A stretch of 64,000 bases of DNA from Pholiota molesta. Its lineage: Eukaryota > Basidiomycota > Agaricomycetes > Agaricales > Strophariaceae. A program made the position numbers and the translations under genes. The stretch covers positions 62,001 through 126,000 of the forward strand of contig JACGCK010000086.1 of the NCBI GenBank assembly GCA_014925825.1. The letters are read 5' to 3'. Below, piece by piece: positions 38,001-47,460 of the stretch; within the stretch, counting starts at the first letter, position 1, and each line of letters begins with the position of its first letter. The notes under the pieces were generated by a model. It had not been told where the DNA came from. It ran no database searches and was given only the letters and a program-made list of their open reading frames with translations.

Positions 38001-38347
38001 CATCGCAGCCAATGGCCTTCCTTGTGTGATCGACAAGGATCCCATCGACACCGTCCACACAACACGACTATAGGTGACTGGTGCAGCAAGGTGACGTTCT
38101 GCTAGATGAGGCGACGAGTTGAACAGGGTTTGGTATTAGGTGCTGGCAGCATTTTATGTCTTAGAACTTTGCACGGAACATCAATTAACTTTGCACGGAA
38201 CATCAATTTCATAATTTTGTATAAGTCTATCCACTATGAAGACAAGTTACAGTGCAAACACGATAACGGTGATATGGTAAGTAACGTACGAAACTTGAGC
38301 AATACATAAAGTCCTCATGGGGAAGTAGTGGAATTCATTGGATGAGT
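35031..38347. other. 3.3-kb region with unassembled coding-like segments
   Basis: Several short segments look coding but do not join into a recognisable gene. Minus strand: ALKLICKCASAQDVEHSRVI continuing to DLADFEKTLEDTSE at about 35,640-35,770; a hydrophobic stretch at about 35,340-35,480; SISRGLTVNQMRRSILSANS near 36,470. Plus strand: about 37,520-38,073, listed separately. They may be fast-evolving genes with many small exons or decayed genes. A 21-bp direct duplication (AACTTTGCACGGAACATCA core) sits at about 38,165-38,207. Confidence 0.35.
37520..38073 (+). other. Possible 3' exons of an unrecognised gene
   Basis: Three stretches with plausible GT-AG borders read QLKDVALAAAAHDLALEWVDLKNQ (ending about 37,595), then VTAYTSWNRLLSEM with NILKNLSDGPTGSFSTV, then VLDTAFCVTAGFIA spliced to SDFTRTIAANGLPCVIDKDP and a stop at 38,071-38,073. 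The helical, soluble-looking composition suggests real protein. The upstream frame contains a stop codon near 37,439, so the gene is either broken or my exon choice is wrong. The family is unknown. Confidence 0.35.
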
Positions 38348-38504
38348 CCAATTTTACCTAGGCTCTTGCGTTTGCAGAGGCGAATGCTGGGAATCCATGT
38401 TTGATGGATTGATGCGCGATCAGGATGTAGGCCGAAAATGGCAAGGTGTCGGCTCTGCGCCAGACACCCCGCGAATATTATTCGTCTTGACTGTACGGTA
38501 CGGC
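38348..38504 (-). repeat. Ngaro split direct repeat B2
   Basis: 157 bp, nearly identical to B1. It runs from CCAATTTTACCTAGG to TACGGTACGGC on the plus strand and forms the 3' outer end of the element. A 91-bp spacer separates it from A2. Confidence 0.88.
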
Positions 38505-38595
38505 ATACAAGACAGTACATAAGGTGTATGTAAGTGTAAATAAAGAAAATGAATGAGTCGAAAATTTGAATGCATCAGGGGTTGAGGAGGGAGGG

Positions 38596-38934
38596 TGATT
38601 CGAGAGAAATAGCGAGCCTCTGCAAAGGGGCGAGTAGAGGAAGTTGGAAGAGAAAAACAAACCTGGCTTGAGTCAGTTTGTCTTAAATACCCTTCCTCTT
38701 AGATGAGTCACATGCCGGCCCAAAATTGAGCCATTGGGGGAAATACTTTCTATTAATGGTGACGCAGACTCGCAGTGAGCGGCGGACCAGCTCAGCGTGG
38801 CGTCAGATAATTGCGCGGCGGACCAGCGCAATGGAGGGTCATCCACACGGTTCGGACCAGTGTGGGGATATTCGCATGTGACTTCGAGCCTTGGCCGGTA
38901 TCATTGGACTAGAGTAAATAATATTTAAACCCGA
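38596..38934 (-). repeat. Ngaro split direct repeat A2
   Basis: 339 bp, matching A1 at 48,893-49,231. It directly abuts B1, giving the B1-A2 junction that reproduces the circle joint. Confidence 0.9.
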
Positions 38935-39091
38935 CCAATTTTACCTAGGCTCTTGCGTTTGCAGAGGCGAATGCTGGGAATCCATGTTTGATGGATTGAT
39001 GCGCGATCAGGATGTAGGCCGAAAATGGCAAGGTGTCGGCTCTGCGCCAGACACCCCGCGAATATTATTCGTCTTGACTGTACGGTACGGC
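38935..39091 (-). repeat. Ngaro split direct repeat B1
   Basis: 157 bp, matching B2. It lies between the recombinase gene's 3' flank (including a run of about 26 T on the plus strand, 39,123-39,148) and A2. Confidence 0.88.
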
Positions 39092-39122
39092 TAAAAGCCC
39101 TATTGGAAAAAATGATAAATGG

Positions 39123-39153
<31 letters not shown>

Positions 39154-39267
39154 TGAGAAAATGAAATGAAATGATGGAAGAAAAAAATAGACGAGGAAAA
39201 TAAAGATGGGTAGTGGAATAAAATAAATAGGGCCAGAAGATGAACGAAGAGATGTGAGGAAGTGAAG

Positions 39268-40281
39268 TCAAGACGAATGGACATAGGCCTCCTGACGCTT
39301 GTCGCGGGCGAACAATAATGCTTGGAGAAGAACGGGATTTTTTCTGATGTAGACTTGGAAAGCCTCGGACGTCCACCGGCCAGCAGCTTGAATTAGGGAC
39401 GGAGGACAAGCACACTCGGCCATGAATGTTGCACCGCCTGCGCGCATGGAATGACCACCGATGTCTTTCTCAAAGAACGATCTGATGCGCCGCATAAAGA
39501 ATGAACGAGTGGGAACCTGGCCCCGGCTCGTCAGCCATAAAGCGGAGTTGAAAGGAAACAAGCCGTCGCGAGATGTTAAGTATTTGAGGAAAGCAGAGAA
39601 AGGATCGGCTTTCAGCAGGTTGCGGCGAACCATGACGATGTTGCCCTCGTAGAATTTATCTGCTTTGTGACTCGGAAGGAAGAATTGAAATATGTCTCCT
39701 TCGATCTTGACGGACGCGCGTGTGGTAACCTTTCGAGGATTTCGTAAAGTCGTATCGTCGGAATATGCCATTTCGCCCAACCGCATCAAGGCGAAGAAAC
39801 CTGTTAGAATCATCGCCACAAATAAAAGGTCGTCATGATTTGTCGAAGTTGCGTATCGCTCAACCACTGACTCCAAATCACGGATGGTGAGCGCGCGCTT
39901 CCGAATTGTGGGAGATCCATGACGACGCATACAACCTTGCATGGTACGATGAACCAGTTGCGAATTGCGGTTGGTGCGAACATCGGGAAAATAAGGCTCT
40001 AATTGTTGGCAAATTCCAGAGAGGTACGAGTTTACGGACTTTGGCTTGAGGTGGTCGGATTTCCATACGGCGTAGAAGGATAGGGTGTCGGGTGTTGGGT
40101 CAACGGGAAAGTCATGCAGGCGTATGAAGTCGAGGTAGGAGTTCAGGGCTGATCCATAGTTCTTCCAAGTACCAGTGTCAATTGCTTGACCGAGAGAGAT
40201 TGCGCGCTCATGAACTAAGCGCTCGCGCGTCCAGGCGTCACGCTTGCGTTGCCTGGAACGCACACCAGACGAAATGATCAT
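39268..40281 (-). CDS. Tyrosine recombinase of the Ngaro element
   Basis: 337 residues. The enzyme cuts and rejoins DNA through a covalent phosphotyrosine and would integrate the element's circular DNA. An N-terminal core-binding region (SAISLGQAIDTGTWKNYGSAL-like start, YLDFIRLHDFPVDPTPDTLSFY) precedes the catalytic domain with the first Arg in ALMRLGEMAYSD, the H-x-x-R box in GGHSMRAGGATFM and the tyrosine in GRWTSEAFQVYIRKNP. All four core residues are present and the frame is open. Its ATG overlaps the RT stop codon in an ATGA arrangement. Confidence 0.9.
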   Translation of the reverse strand: MIISSGVRSRQRKRDAWTRERLVHERAISLGQAIDTGTWKNYGSALNSYLDFIRLHDFPVDPTPDTLSFYAVWKSDHLKPKSVNSYLSGICQQLEPYFPDVRTNRNSQLVHRTMQGCMRRHGSPTIRKRALTIRDLESVVERYATSTNHDDLLFVAMILTGFFALMRLGEMAYSDDTTLRNPRKVTTRASVKIEGDIFQFFLPSHKADKFYEGNIVMVRRNLLKADPFSAFLKYLTSRDGLFPFNSALWLTSRGQVPTRSFFMRRIRSFFEKDIGGHSMRAGGATFMAECACPPSLIQAAGRWTSEAFQVYIRKNPVLLQALLFARDKRQEAYVHSS

Positions 40282-41687
40282 TTTTTGATTGCCCCCAGCG
40301 TAACTCGAGGGGGTTCAAAAACGTTGAAAGTGAGTTGGGGTCGAATGAGAAGAGCGCGCGCAAATTCTCGACGAGAAATGGCATCAGCAACGTCATTGCG
40401 CTCTCCAGGAATATGCAGGACACGGAGTTGATGGCCTTTGGATAAGCGAATATCCACCGATGCTTTCAAGATCTCGTTGTATTGCGGTTGGGCGCGAAGG
40501 GAAGCGAACATGTCAACTGTGTTTGAGTTGTCGGTAAAAATAATAATGCGACTGGGGTTTGGAGAAAGGGAAGCGACGTGGTCGAGTGCTGACAGAACGC
40601 AAAGCGCTTCGTAGATGGATATAAATTCACCATTCGTGTCAGCAGGTACGGGGGCGTAGAATCCTGCGTCAAAGGCTGGGTACCAAAAGCCCATACCTTC
40701 GAGGCAGGCGTCGCAAAGAATTATAACGTCAGCCTCGTCAATTCCCCAGTCTAAGGCTCGTAACAAATGAATCCCGTCGGAAACGCGAATGTGGTCAGCC
40801 GCCCATTCCAAATCACGTCGCACTGCTGTGTTCGTCCAAATGGTCTGGTTGGGGGCATCCTTGCCGGCTATTTTTGGGTAGAAGTTGTTAAGGCAAGGTC
40901 GTAGTAGGGGGAAAACATTAAACGCCCAGTTGAGCCAGCCGGCGAGGCGCTGCCAACGACGCAAAGTGTGCTTGACACCACGGGAACCATCTGGTAGGCT
41001 GCAGAAATCGGAAATCTCCTCCAATAGATCATCTCTCGCCTTCTGTGGCAAAGTCAATGTCATGGCATTGGGGTCGACATCAATGCCAATAATTGTCAGC
41101 GGAGAACCAGATATTTGTTTCTTTTCTTTATAAGGGATTCCGAGTTCCCGCCATAGCGCGAGGAGCTGAGCTTGACTGGATGGCAATTCCTTCTGCAAGC
41201 TAGGTTCCCAGGTGATGCGGTCGCTCCATTCGGGCATGAACGAATCATCGGAATAGACGCATAACCAAATGAGACCCTTGACGTGGATGGCAATCCAAGT
41301 TACCAGCCCGTTGAAGGCGATCCATATGCAGCCCGAGGCTCGCCCGCCGAAAGCGTTATTTCTATCAACGTTGCGAGACCCGTTAATAGTATTCACTTGC
41401 TTGATCTGCCAGTATGGATGCATGGGCATTAAGCGATAAGCTTCGGCGACGTCGGATTTGACCATGATCAGGCGGCCATCCCCTTCGGTTTTGCGGATGT
41501 GGAGGAGGAGTTCGCCCAAACGCTTCATGTTGTCGAGCGGATAACCGGAAATTTCTTCGCGAGGAATCATAGAGTTGAGAGAAAATTCACCCGCGCTCTG
41601 ATCCATCACCATACGGAGGTCAGAGGAGTTTGGCTTAGGTACAGCATGTATCGGCATGCTGTACATACCAGGCAAGAGATCAGGACC
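40278..41687 (-). CDS. Reverse transcriptase/RNase H of Ngaro element, C-terminal part
   Basis: This is the larger part of the polymerase gene. It carries the RT palm with YSDDSF (the x-x-DD box), preceded by DLRMVMDQSAGEFSLNSMI and KSDVAEAYRLMPMHPYWQIK. The RNase H part contains CDACLEGMGFWYPAFDAG, a glutamate in SIYEALCVLSALD and FTDNSNTVD. The gene is cut between residues Gly-Pro and Asp-Leu by the LTR element at 41,688; the other part resumes at 47,042. Catalytic residues appear intact. Confidence 0.88.
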   Translation of the reverse strand, partial: GPDLLPGMYSMPIHAVPKPNSSDLRMVMDQSAGEFSLNSMIPREEISGYPLDNMKRLGELLLHIRKTEGDGRLIMVKSDVAEAYRLMPMHPYWQIKQVNTINGSRNVDRNNAFGGRASGCIWIAFNGLVTWIAIHVKGLIWLCVYSDDSFMPEWSDRITWEPSLQKELPSSQAQLLALWRELGIPYKEKKQISGSPLTIIGIDVDPNAMTLTLPQKARDDLLEEISDFCSLPDGSRGVKHTLRRWQRLAGWLNWAFNVFPLLRPCLNNFYPKIAGKDAPNQTIWTNTAVRRDLEWAADHIRVSDGIHLLRALDWGIDEADVIILCDACLEGMGFWYPAFDAGFYAPVPADTNGEFISIYEALCVLSALDHVASLSPNPSRIIIFTDNSNTVDMFASLRAQPQYNEILKASVDIRLSKGHQLRVLHIPGERNDVADAISRREFARALLIRPQLTFNVFEPPRVTLGAIKK

Positions 41688-42090
41688 TGTGATGCCTGTG
41701 GTCTGCATCTGGCATTCGAGGGGACTTCAGGGAAGGCTGAAGGAGACCTGGGGAGAGGGCTGGATGGAGATCCAGGGAGAGAGAGTTGTAATCCTACTCA
41801 GGAGGAATGTGACCCTATCCAGGGCAATGTGAGCCGTTGACCAGGCAAGCAGGGATGGATGCTCAGCCAGAGAGATCTGCGTGGTAAGGCTCGCCTGTGC
41901 CCCCATATGACCCATGGTAGGGAGTAGACTATCTGGTCATACCGGCAGTGTGTGGATTCGTCCTTCAAGTAAAGGTTAAAGGTAAATCTGATTATCTAAT
42001 ACAGCTGGATGGCTGTATCTACATGGTAACATGTGACTATCATGTGATCTACAGTCCTCTGTACAAGTACCTAAGTGTCCCATCCTCACA
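41688..42090 (-). repeat. 3' LTR of the non-autonomous element
   Basis: 403 bp, TGTGATGCC...CATCCTCACA on the plus strand. It appears base-for-base the same as the copy at 46,639-47,041. Confidence 0.95.
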
Positions 42091-42333
42091 GAGCCCCCAC
42101 TTGTCCAGAGGGCATGTACTCTAAGTGAAAATGGAAAACAAGCATAAAACATATGGGTAAAAATAAAGAGAAAAAAGAATCACAATGGCCCCCCAAACTA
42201 GGCCAAAAGAATATATAAAGTAAAAATTTGGGAAGAATGAGCAAAAATAAAACAAAATAAGCAAAGAGAAAAAATTTGGTTCCCAAATTCTCTAGCCTTC
42301 CAAGGTAGATCTACAAGAGATCAAAGAGGGAAT

Positions 42334-42500
42334 AGAGGATGGCTTCCTAACTCCAGATAGGAGAGTCAACCAATCCTAAGGCATCCTCTAAGAGCCAGAG
42401 CAAAGCTCTAGACTAGCTCTACAGATCTAGAAGGATCTGAGAGGATGCAGAGGATAGCTTTCCTGCTCCATATAGGAGGGTCAGCCAATCCAGCATCCTA
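42334..42500. repeat. Direct repeat near the left end of the LTR element interior
   Basis: Two copies of an imperfect unit (AGAGGAT...CTCCA.ATAGGAG.GTCA.CCAATCC...GCATCCT) start at about 42,334 and 42,449, 115 bp apart. Confidence 0.65.
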
Positions 42501-42899
42501 GAGGAGCTAGGGGCATAGCCATAAGGCAGCTCCTCCAAGGGATCATAGCCTGATCCCAGACATAGGGATAGATAGGGTAATAGGAGGAGGCTAGGCCTCC
42601 TCAGGACCCATGGTCCTACCCCTACCCCTGCCCCCACTTCTTTCGGTGTGCAGGCCAGACAGTGGTCATAGGATGAGGCATGTCTAGGAATGGGCAGCTA
42701 AAGAAGTACCAAGGAAGAAAAAGAGGAAAAGAAAATCCAATGCCACAGAGTGGAAAGAAAGAAGGAAAGGACAGAGTGGACTCTGGCAGGTGGAAAAAAG
42801 CAAAGAGAAGGCATAAAAATGGAAAGGAAAAGAGGCCCACTGGTCAGGATATGCTGAATGAGCTCAGCAGCAGGGAAGGAAAGCCTAGCACTTTCGAAA

Positions 42900-45800
42900 C
42901 TTCGTCGTTTTGCGCATATAAGGGCTTGAAAGATGCGTCTTCGCAATCGTAACAGAACCAAAAATTTTGCGTGGATAACGGAGCAGCCGTTCCGGAGATA
43001 TAGGTCAATCTTCATTGAAGGGTGGAAAGAGGAGGAAAGAGGATGGTAAATTCGAAAATGCATCATTCCATGCGAGTAAGGGCTTGAACGTTGCGTCTTC
43101 GCAAACGTTACAAGGCCCAAAAAACCGCGTGAGAATCGAAAGCTTTGTTCCGAAGATATGGGCCAATCTTTCCTGATGATGAAGTGGGAAGGAATGATGA
43201 GGAGTGGATGATGTCCCGGAATATTCCACTGAATAGATCGTCATGTTCTTGAGCTCGATAGAACCGGAAAGTCGAGATGAATACAAATCCGAAGCCTCCA
43301 GGAGGGGACCTGCCATGGTTGCCAAGAGCGAACTTAGTCTCAGATCAGAGCACTGAAATGAGACATGTGGTCTAGTTCACTCGAATTTCGTTCGTTTGGC
43401 CTCCGCAGGGGCTTATTCGATGCGGCCTGCGTAGTCTAACAAGCCGCAAAAATTCGCTAAGGGATCGGAGGTCTGGTTCTTGAGAAACAACCAAATCTTC
43501 GCTCTAGTGATAGAGATGGAGGGACAGGAGGAAGATGGGCCCCCCAGAGTGTTCCACTGGTAAAAACAGATTGAGCTGGGTGTCGTTAGAGCCGGACAGA
43601 GAAGGAGAAGTCGAATCCCGAAGCAGAATAGGGCTAGAGGCGATGGAAGCCAAAAGAGAACGAAATTTCGGAGCAGAGGTCCAAAATAGACAAAAGTGCA
43701 CTCCTCATCGAAAATTCCAAAGATTTGCTCGAGCAGGGGCTTGAAAGATGCGCCCTGTGCGGCCCAACACAGCGCAAAGAACCGCGAAGCAACCGCAGGT
43801 CCGGTTCTTGAGTTATAGTCCAATATGCATTGAAGGTACTGATCAAGGGGGAGGAAGAGGTAATGGGCCCCCCAGAATGATCTACTGCATAGAATTGGAC
43901 GTTCTTACACTCGTTAGAACCGGGCGAGCAAGGCGAGCTCGAATCCAAAGGGATATTGCGAGTCCATGAGCTGGTTGCTGAGATCGAGCGAAATTTCCGG
44001 ACAGAGCTCCGAAATGGGCCAAGGAATTTTAATTGTCCAAATAGCCGTCGTTCTCCACATTCAAGGGCTCAAAAGAAGCGGATTAAAGAGTCAAAACGAG
44101 CGCAAAAATAACCGACAGGTTCTGAAGAGTTGATCCGGATATATTGCCCAATCTCCGCCCAAGGTAGCAAGTATGGGACAGGGAGAAGGAGATCAGGCAA
44201 CTCGGAACATCTACTGTGTAGAGTTCAACGTTCCTGAGCTCGTTAGAACCGTATGAATGAGTCGAGCTCGAATCCAAAAAGAGCTAACGAATTGAAACAG
44301 TAGTTGTTGAGATCCGGAATGAAGTGACTCTAGAGAGCCCAAATGACTGAAAGGGCAGAAGTCGGTTGAATGTCGCTCGTTCTCGTCGCGCAGGGCATCG
44401 TTAGATGCGTATAAGCGAGCTCTTGAGGCCTCAAAAAACCACGAGTCAATCTGAGCAGTTTTCACAGAGATATGAGACGATCTCTGGTCATAGGATGATC
44501 AAGGGAGAGCCAGTGTAGATGGCAAAGTCCCAGGATGATCTACTGCTCGGAATCCAATGATCTTGGGCTCATTAAAACGGGACAGATGAGTAGATCTGGA
44601 ATCCGAAATCCGTTTATGAGTAGACACCGCGGTTGATGAGAACGAAATTGATGTCTCATCAGAAGGCTGAGATGACTGTAAAGTCATAGCTCGGGCGATA
44701 TGCAACGGTTTGGAACATTCAAGGGCGCTCTCAAACGAGGCGAACAAGGGCTTTCCAGCGCAAGAAACCGCGTAATGATAGACGAAGCGGTTGAGGAGAT
44801 ATGGCCCAACTCTGCTCATAACAGGAGAAATGGAGGAGCATGAGGACATGCCATTATTTTGGAAGGTTCTCCTGTTTGGAATGGGATGATCTTGGGCTCG
44901 ATAGAACCGGACGGATGAGGCGAGCTCGAATCCAAAGAGATCACCCAGATACGGGCAGTCGTTGATGAGAACGAATTTGGTTTCACATCAGGAGACCAAA
45001 ATGTCTCAAAGGCCATATCTCGCTTGGAAATCGCCTGCTAGACACGCGCAGGGGCTCGTTGGAAACGCCTCGACAGGCGCGACGGAGCGCAAAAAACAGC
45101 GTGACAATCCGTGGACTGGTTGAGGAGAAGCGGATGAATCTCTGTCCTCAGAGTAGGAACAGCAGGGGAGGAGGACATCAAAGATTTCGGAGATGTCGTC
45201 TGCTCGGAATTCGATGATCTTGGGCTCTCCAGAACCGGACGGATGAGCCGAGCTCGAATCCGAAAAGACCTTGATGATCCGGGGTCTGGAAGGCGAGAAC
45301 GAATCGATTTCGTCTCAAGACATCGAAATGTCTCATCATCCGCTTCTCACTCAAAAGTGGAGAGTCTGGGGTGATTGAAGGCGCATTCGATATCGATTTG
45401 ATAAGGCCCACAAGCAGCAAAAAACGCTTCGCGATCCATGGAACGGTTGAGGAGAAACAGATGCATCTCTGTTCTTAGACCAGAAACAGAGGAGCATGAG
45501 AACATGCGGAGATTTCGGAGACTTCCTGTGCTCGGAATCCAACGATCTTGGGTTTGAAAGAACCGGACGGATGAGGCGAGCTCGAATCCGAAAAGATCGT
45601 AATCGACCGAGGTCTGGAAGGCGAGAACGAATCGATTTCGTCTCAGGACATCGAAATGTCTCAGCATCTGTTTCTCGCCCAAAGGTGGGTCGTTTGGGGC
45701 CATCGAGGGCGCGTTTGATATCGATTCGACGAGGGCTACAAGGGGCAAAAAGCCGCTTAACGATCCATGGAGCAGTTGGGGAGAAACAGATGCATCTCTG

Positions 45801-46110
45801 TTCTTAGACCAGAAACAGAGGAGTATGAGAACATGCAGAGATTTCGGAAGCTTCCTGTGCTCGGAATCCAATGATCTTGGGTTTGAAAGAACCGAACGGA
45901 TGAGGAGAGCTCGAATCCGAAGAGATCGTAATTGACCGAGGTCTGGAAGGCGAGAACGAATCGATTTTGTCTCAGAACATCGAAATGTCTCAGCATCTGT
46001 TTCTCACCCAAAGGTGGGTCGTTTGGGGCCATCAAGAGCGCGTTCGATATCGCTTCGACGAGGGCTACAAGCCGCAAAAATCCGCTTGTCGATCCAAGGA
46101 GTGGTTGGGG
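42900..46110. repeat. Head-to-tail array of about ten units spaced 328-330 bp
   Basis: Two landmarks recur in every unit. The GAACCGG/TCGAATCC block begins at 43,261, 43,589, 43,917, 44,246, 44,574, 44,904, 45,232, 45,560 and 45,889. The AGGGCTTGA-like block occurs at about 43,080, 43,409, 43,737, 44,065, 44,393, 44,723, 45,052, 45,379, 45,707 and 46,035. Spacing is 327-330 bp throughout although the sequences differ considerably, with the right-hand units most alike. A partial unit (158 bp) precedes at about 42,921. The length is not a multiple of three, and stops occur in all frames of most units, so a repeated protein is unlikely. No known repeat family is recognised. Confidence 0.9.
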
Positions 46111-46283
46111 AGATATGGGGCCATCAATCCAACCAGAATCATCATCTTCCCTCCAAATCATCATAAGTCCAATTCCAGAGGAACTCCTTGGCTGAGGAGC
46201 ATTCCTAGGACCAGAGGGAAGGTGGAAAGGGGGTGAAGGGCATAGCAAAAAGGAGAAGGGAGAGCATAAAGGGAAAAGGAGAA

Positions 46284-46588
46284 CCAACCCAGAAGTAGGG
46301 ACTTAGTATGCCAGCTGGCACCAATGTCAACCCAACTGTGGGTCAGGAGGAACCTCAGAAAGGAGTAGGGACTTAGAATGCCACCTGGCACCAATGTCAA
46401 CCCAACTGATTTCTGAGGGGAGAAGGAAAGGAGAGCCAACCCAGAAGTAGGGACTTAGTATGCCAGCTGGCACCAATGTCAACCCAACTGTGGGTCAGGA
46501 GGAACCTCAGAAAGGAGTAGGGACTCAGAATGCCACCTGGCACCAAGTCAAACCCAACTGATTTCTGAGGGGAGAAGGAAAGGAGTGC
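46284..46588. repeat. 152-bp tandem direct repeat
   Basis: Two nearly identical 152-bp units (starting about 46,284 and 46,436) lie just inside the 5' LTR (minus orientation). Each unit is itself two related halves carrying GTAGGGACT.AG.ATGCCA.CTGGCACCA. The first half contains the 12-bp palindrome TGCCAGCTGGCA. Confidence 0.85.
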
Positions 46589-46638
46589 CAGGTCATCTTG
46601 AAACCTTCTTGGAGAGAAGTCCGCGGTGCCCCCACCAT

Positions 46639-47041
46639 TGTGATGCCTGTGGTCTGCATCTGGCATTCGAGGGGACTTCAGGGAAGGCTGAAGGAGACCT
46701 GGGGAGAGGGCTGGATGGAGATCCAGGGAGAGAGAGTTGTAATCCTACTCAGGAGGAATGTGACCCTATCCAGGGCAATGTGAGCCGTTGACCAGGCAAG
46801 CAGGGATGGATGCTCAGCCAGAGAGATCTGCGTGGTAAGGCTCGCCTGTGCCCCCATATGACCCATGGTAGGGAGTAGACTATCTGGTCATACCGGCAGT
46901 GTGTGGATTCGTCCTTCAAGTAAAGGTTAAAGGTAAATCTGATTATCTAATACAGCTGGATGGCTGTATCTACATGGTAACATGTGACTATCATGTGATC
47001 TACAGTCCTCTGTACAAGTACCTAAGTGTCCCATCCTCACA
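46639..47041 (-). repeat. 5' LTR of the non-autonomous element
   Basis: 403 bp, apparently identical to the LTR at 41,688-42,090. Read on the minus strand this is the upstream copy, followed inward by the candidate primer-binding site. Confidence 0.95.
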
Positions 47042-47460
47042 GGACCAAAGGAAGGGGAAAAACGTCCTTTAGCGATCTCTTCTTGGCGTTGAGACTCTAA
47101 GAACTCAGCTTCGCGTGGGTCGCGAGGCGGTGGCTTAGAGGCATCGTGGGTGACTGGGTAACCATCCTTGTGGGTATCGGCCCAAGGCCAGAAGCCCTCG
47201 CGGAGGCCACGACAGACAGACGCCACGAACGCAGGGTTGGGGTGGTCATGTAACAATTCTTCGAAACGGTCTACGTTGATTGGGGTAACAATTTTGAACA
47301 AATGTGGATTATCTCTAATTGTTTTCGAAACTACAGGGTCGTCGAGCTCGCTCTGCGGGGGGAAGGAAGTGGTGCTGCTGTCTCGGTCCAATCGGCAACA
47401 GAGCGAGCAGTAGGGTAGTCGCCAGCAGCCCACAAATTATGTCGAAGGAATTTGGGCCTA
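47042..47460 (-). pseudogene. Reverse transcriptase N-terminal part of Ngaro element, frameshifted
   Basis: This fragment reads VVSKTIRDNPHLFKIVTPIN, VDRFEELLHDHPNPAFVASV, CRGLREGFWPWADTHKDGYP and DPREAEFLESQRQEEIAKGR, the typical region upstream of the RT palm in DIRS-order elements. Just before it, FLRHNLWAAGDYPTARSVADW continues in a different frame. The switch falls in a run of six C (minus strand, about 47,357-47,362), where one more C would join the two. The part upstream overlaps the 3' end of gag. Confidence 0.82.

Larger units (their letters stand above)
41688..47041 (-). mobile_element. Non-autonomous LTR retrotransposon (LARD-like) with an internal satellite-like array
   Basis: A 5,354-bp element with 403-bp LTRs of the TG...CA type that look identical and a 5-bp target duplication, so it inserted recently. 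Read on the minus strand, the base after the 5' LTR is followed by TGGTGGGGGCACC, which fits a primer-binding site complementary to a tRNA 3' end. A purine tract AAGTGGGGG precedes the 3' LTR. The 4.5-kb interior encodes no gag, protease, RT or integrase that I can see. Instead it holds a direct repeat near each end and a regular array with about 328-bp spacing. It must borrow proteins from an autonomous partner, which is not in this window. Confidence 0.9.
41683..47046. repeat. Target-site duplication GGACC around the LTR element
   Basis: The 5-bp GGACC lies at 41,683-41,687 and again at 47,042-47,046, directly outside the LTR ends. Taking one copy away restores the RT reading frame (...SFG-PDLLPGMY...). 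This proves insertion after the Ngaro element was already in place. Confidence 0.95.

Noticed and set aside
42680..42952. A 90-codon Lys/Arg-rich plus-strand frame inside the LTR element
   Set aside because: It follows from a purine-rich stretch, has no domain, and lies on the antisense strand of the element.
42900..46110. CRISPR array
   Set aside because: The repetition is of whole 328-bp units, without short identical repeats and unique spacers, in a eukaryotic retroelement.
45347..46287. Minus-strand frames of about 175 codons repeating across the 328-bp units
   Set aside because: Adjacent units look alike in translation because the DNA repeats. The unit length is not a multiple of three and most units contain stops, so a conserved repeat protein is not supported.
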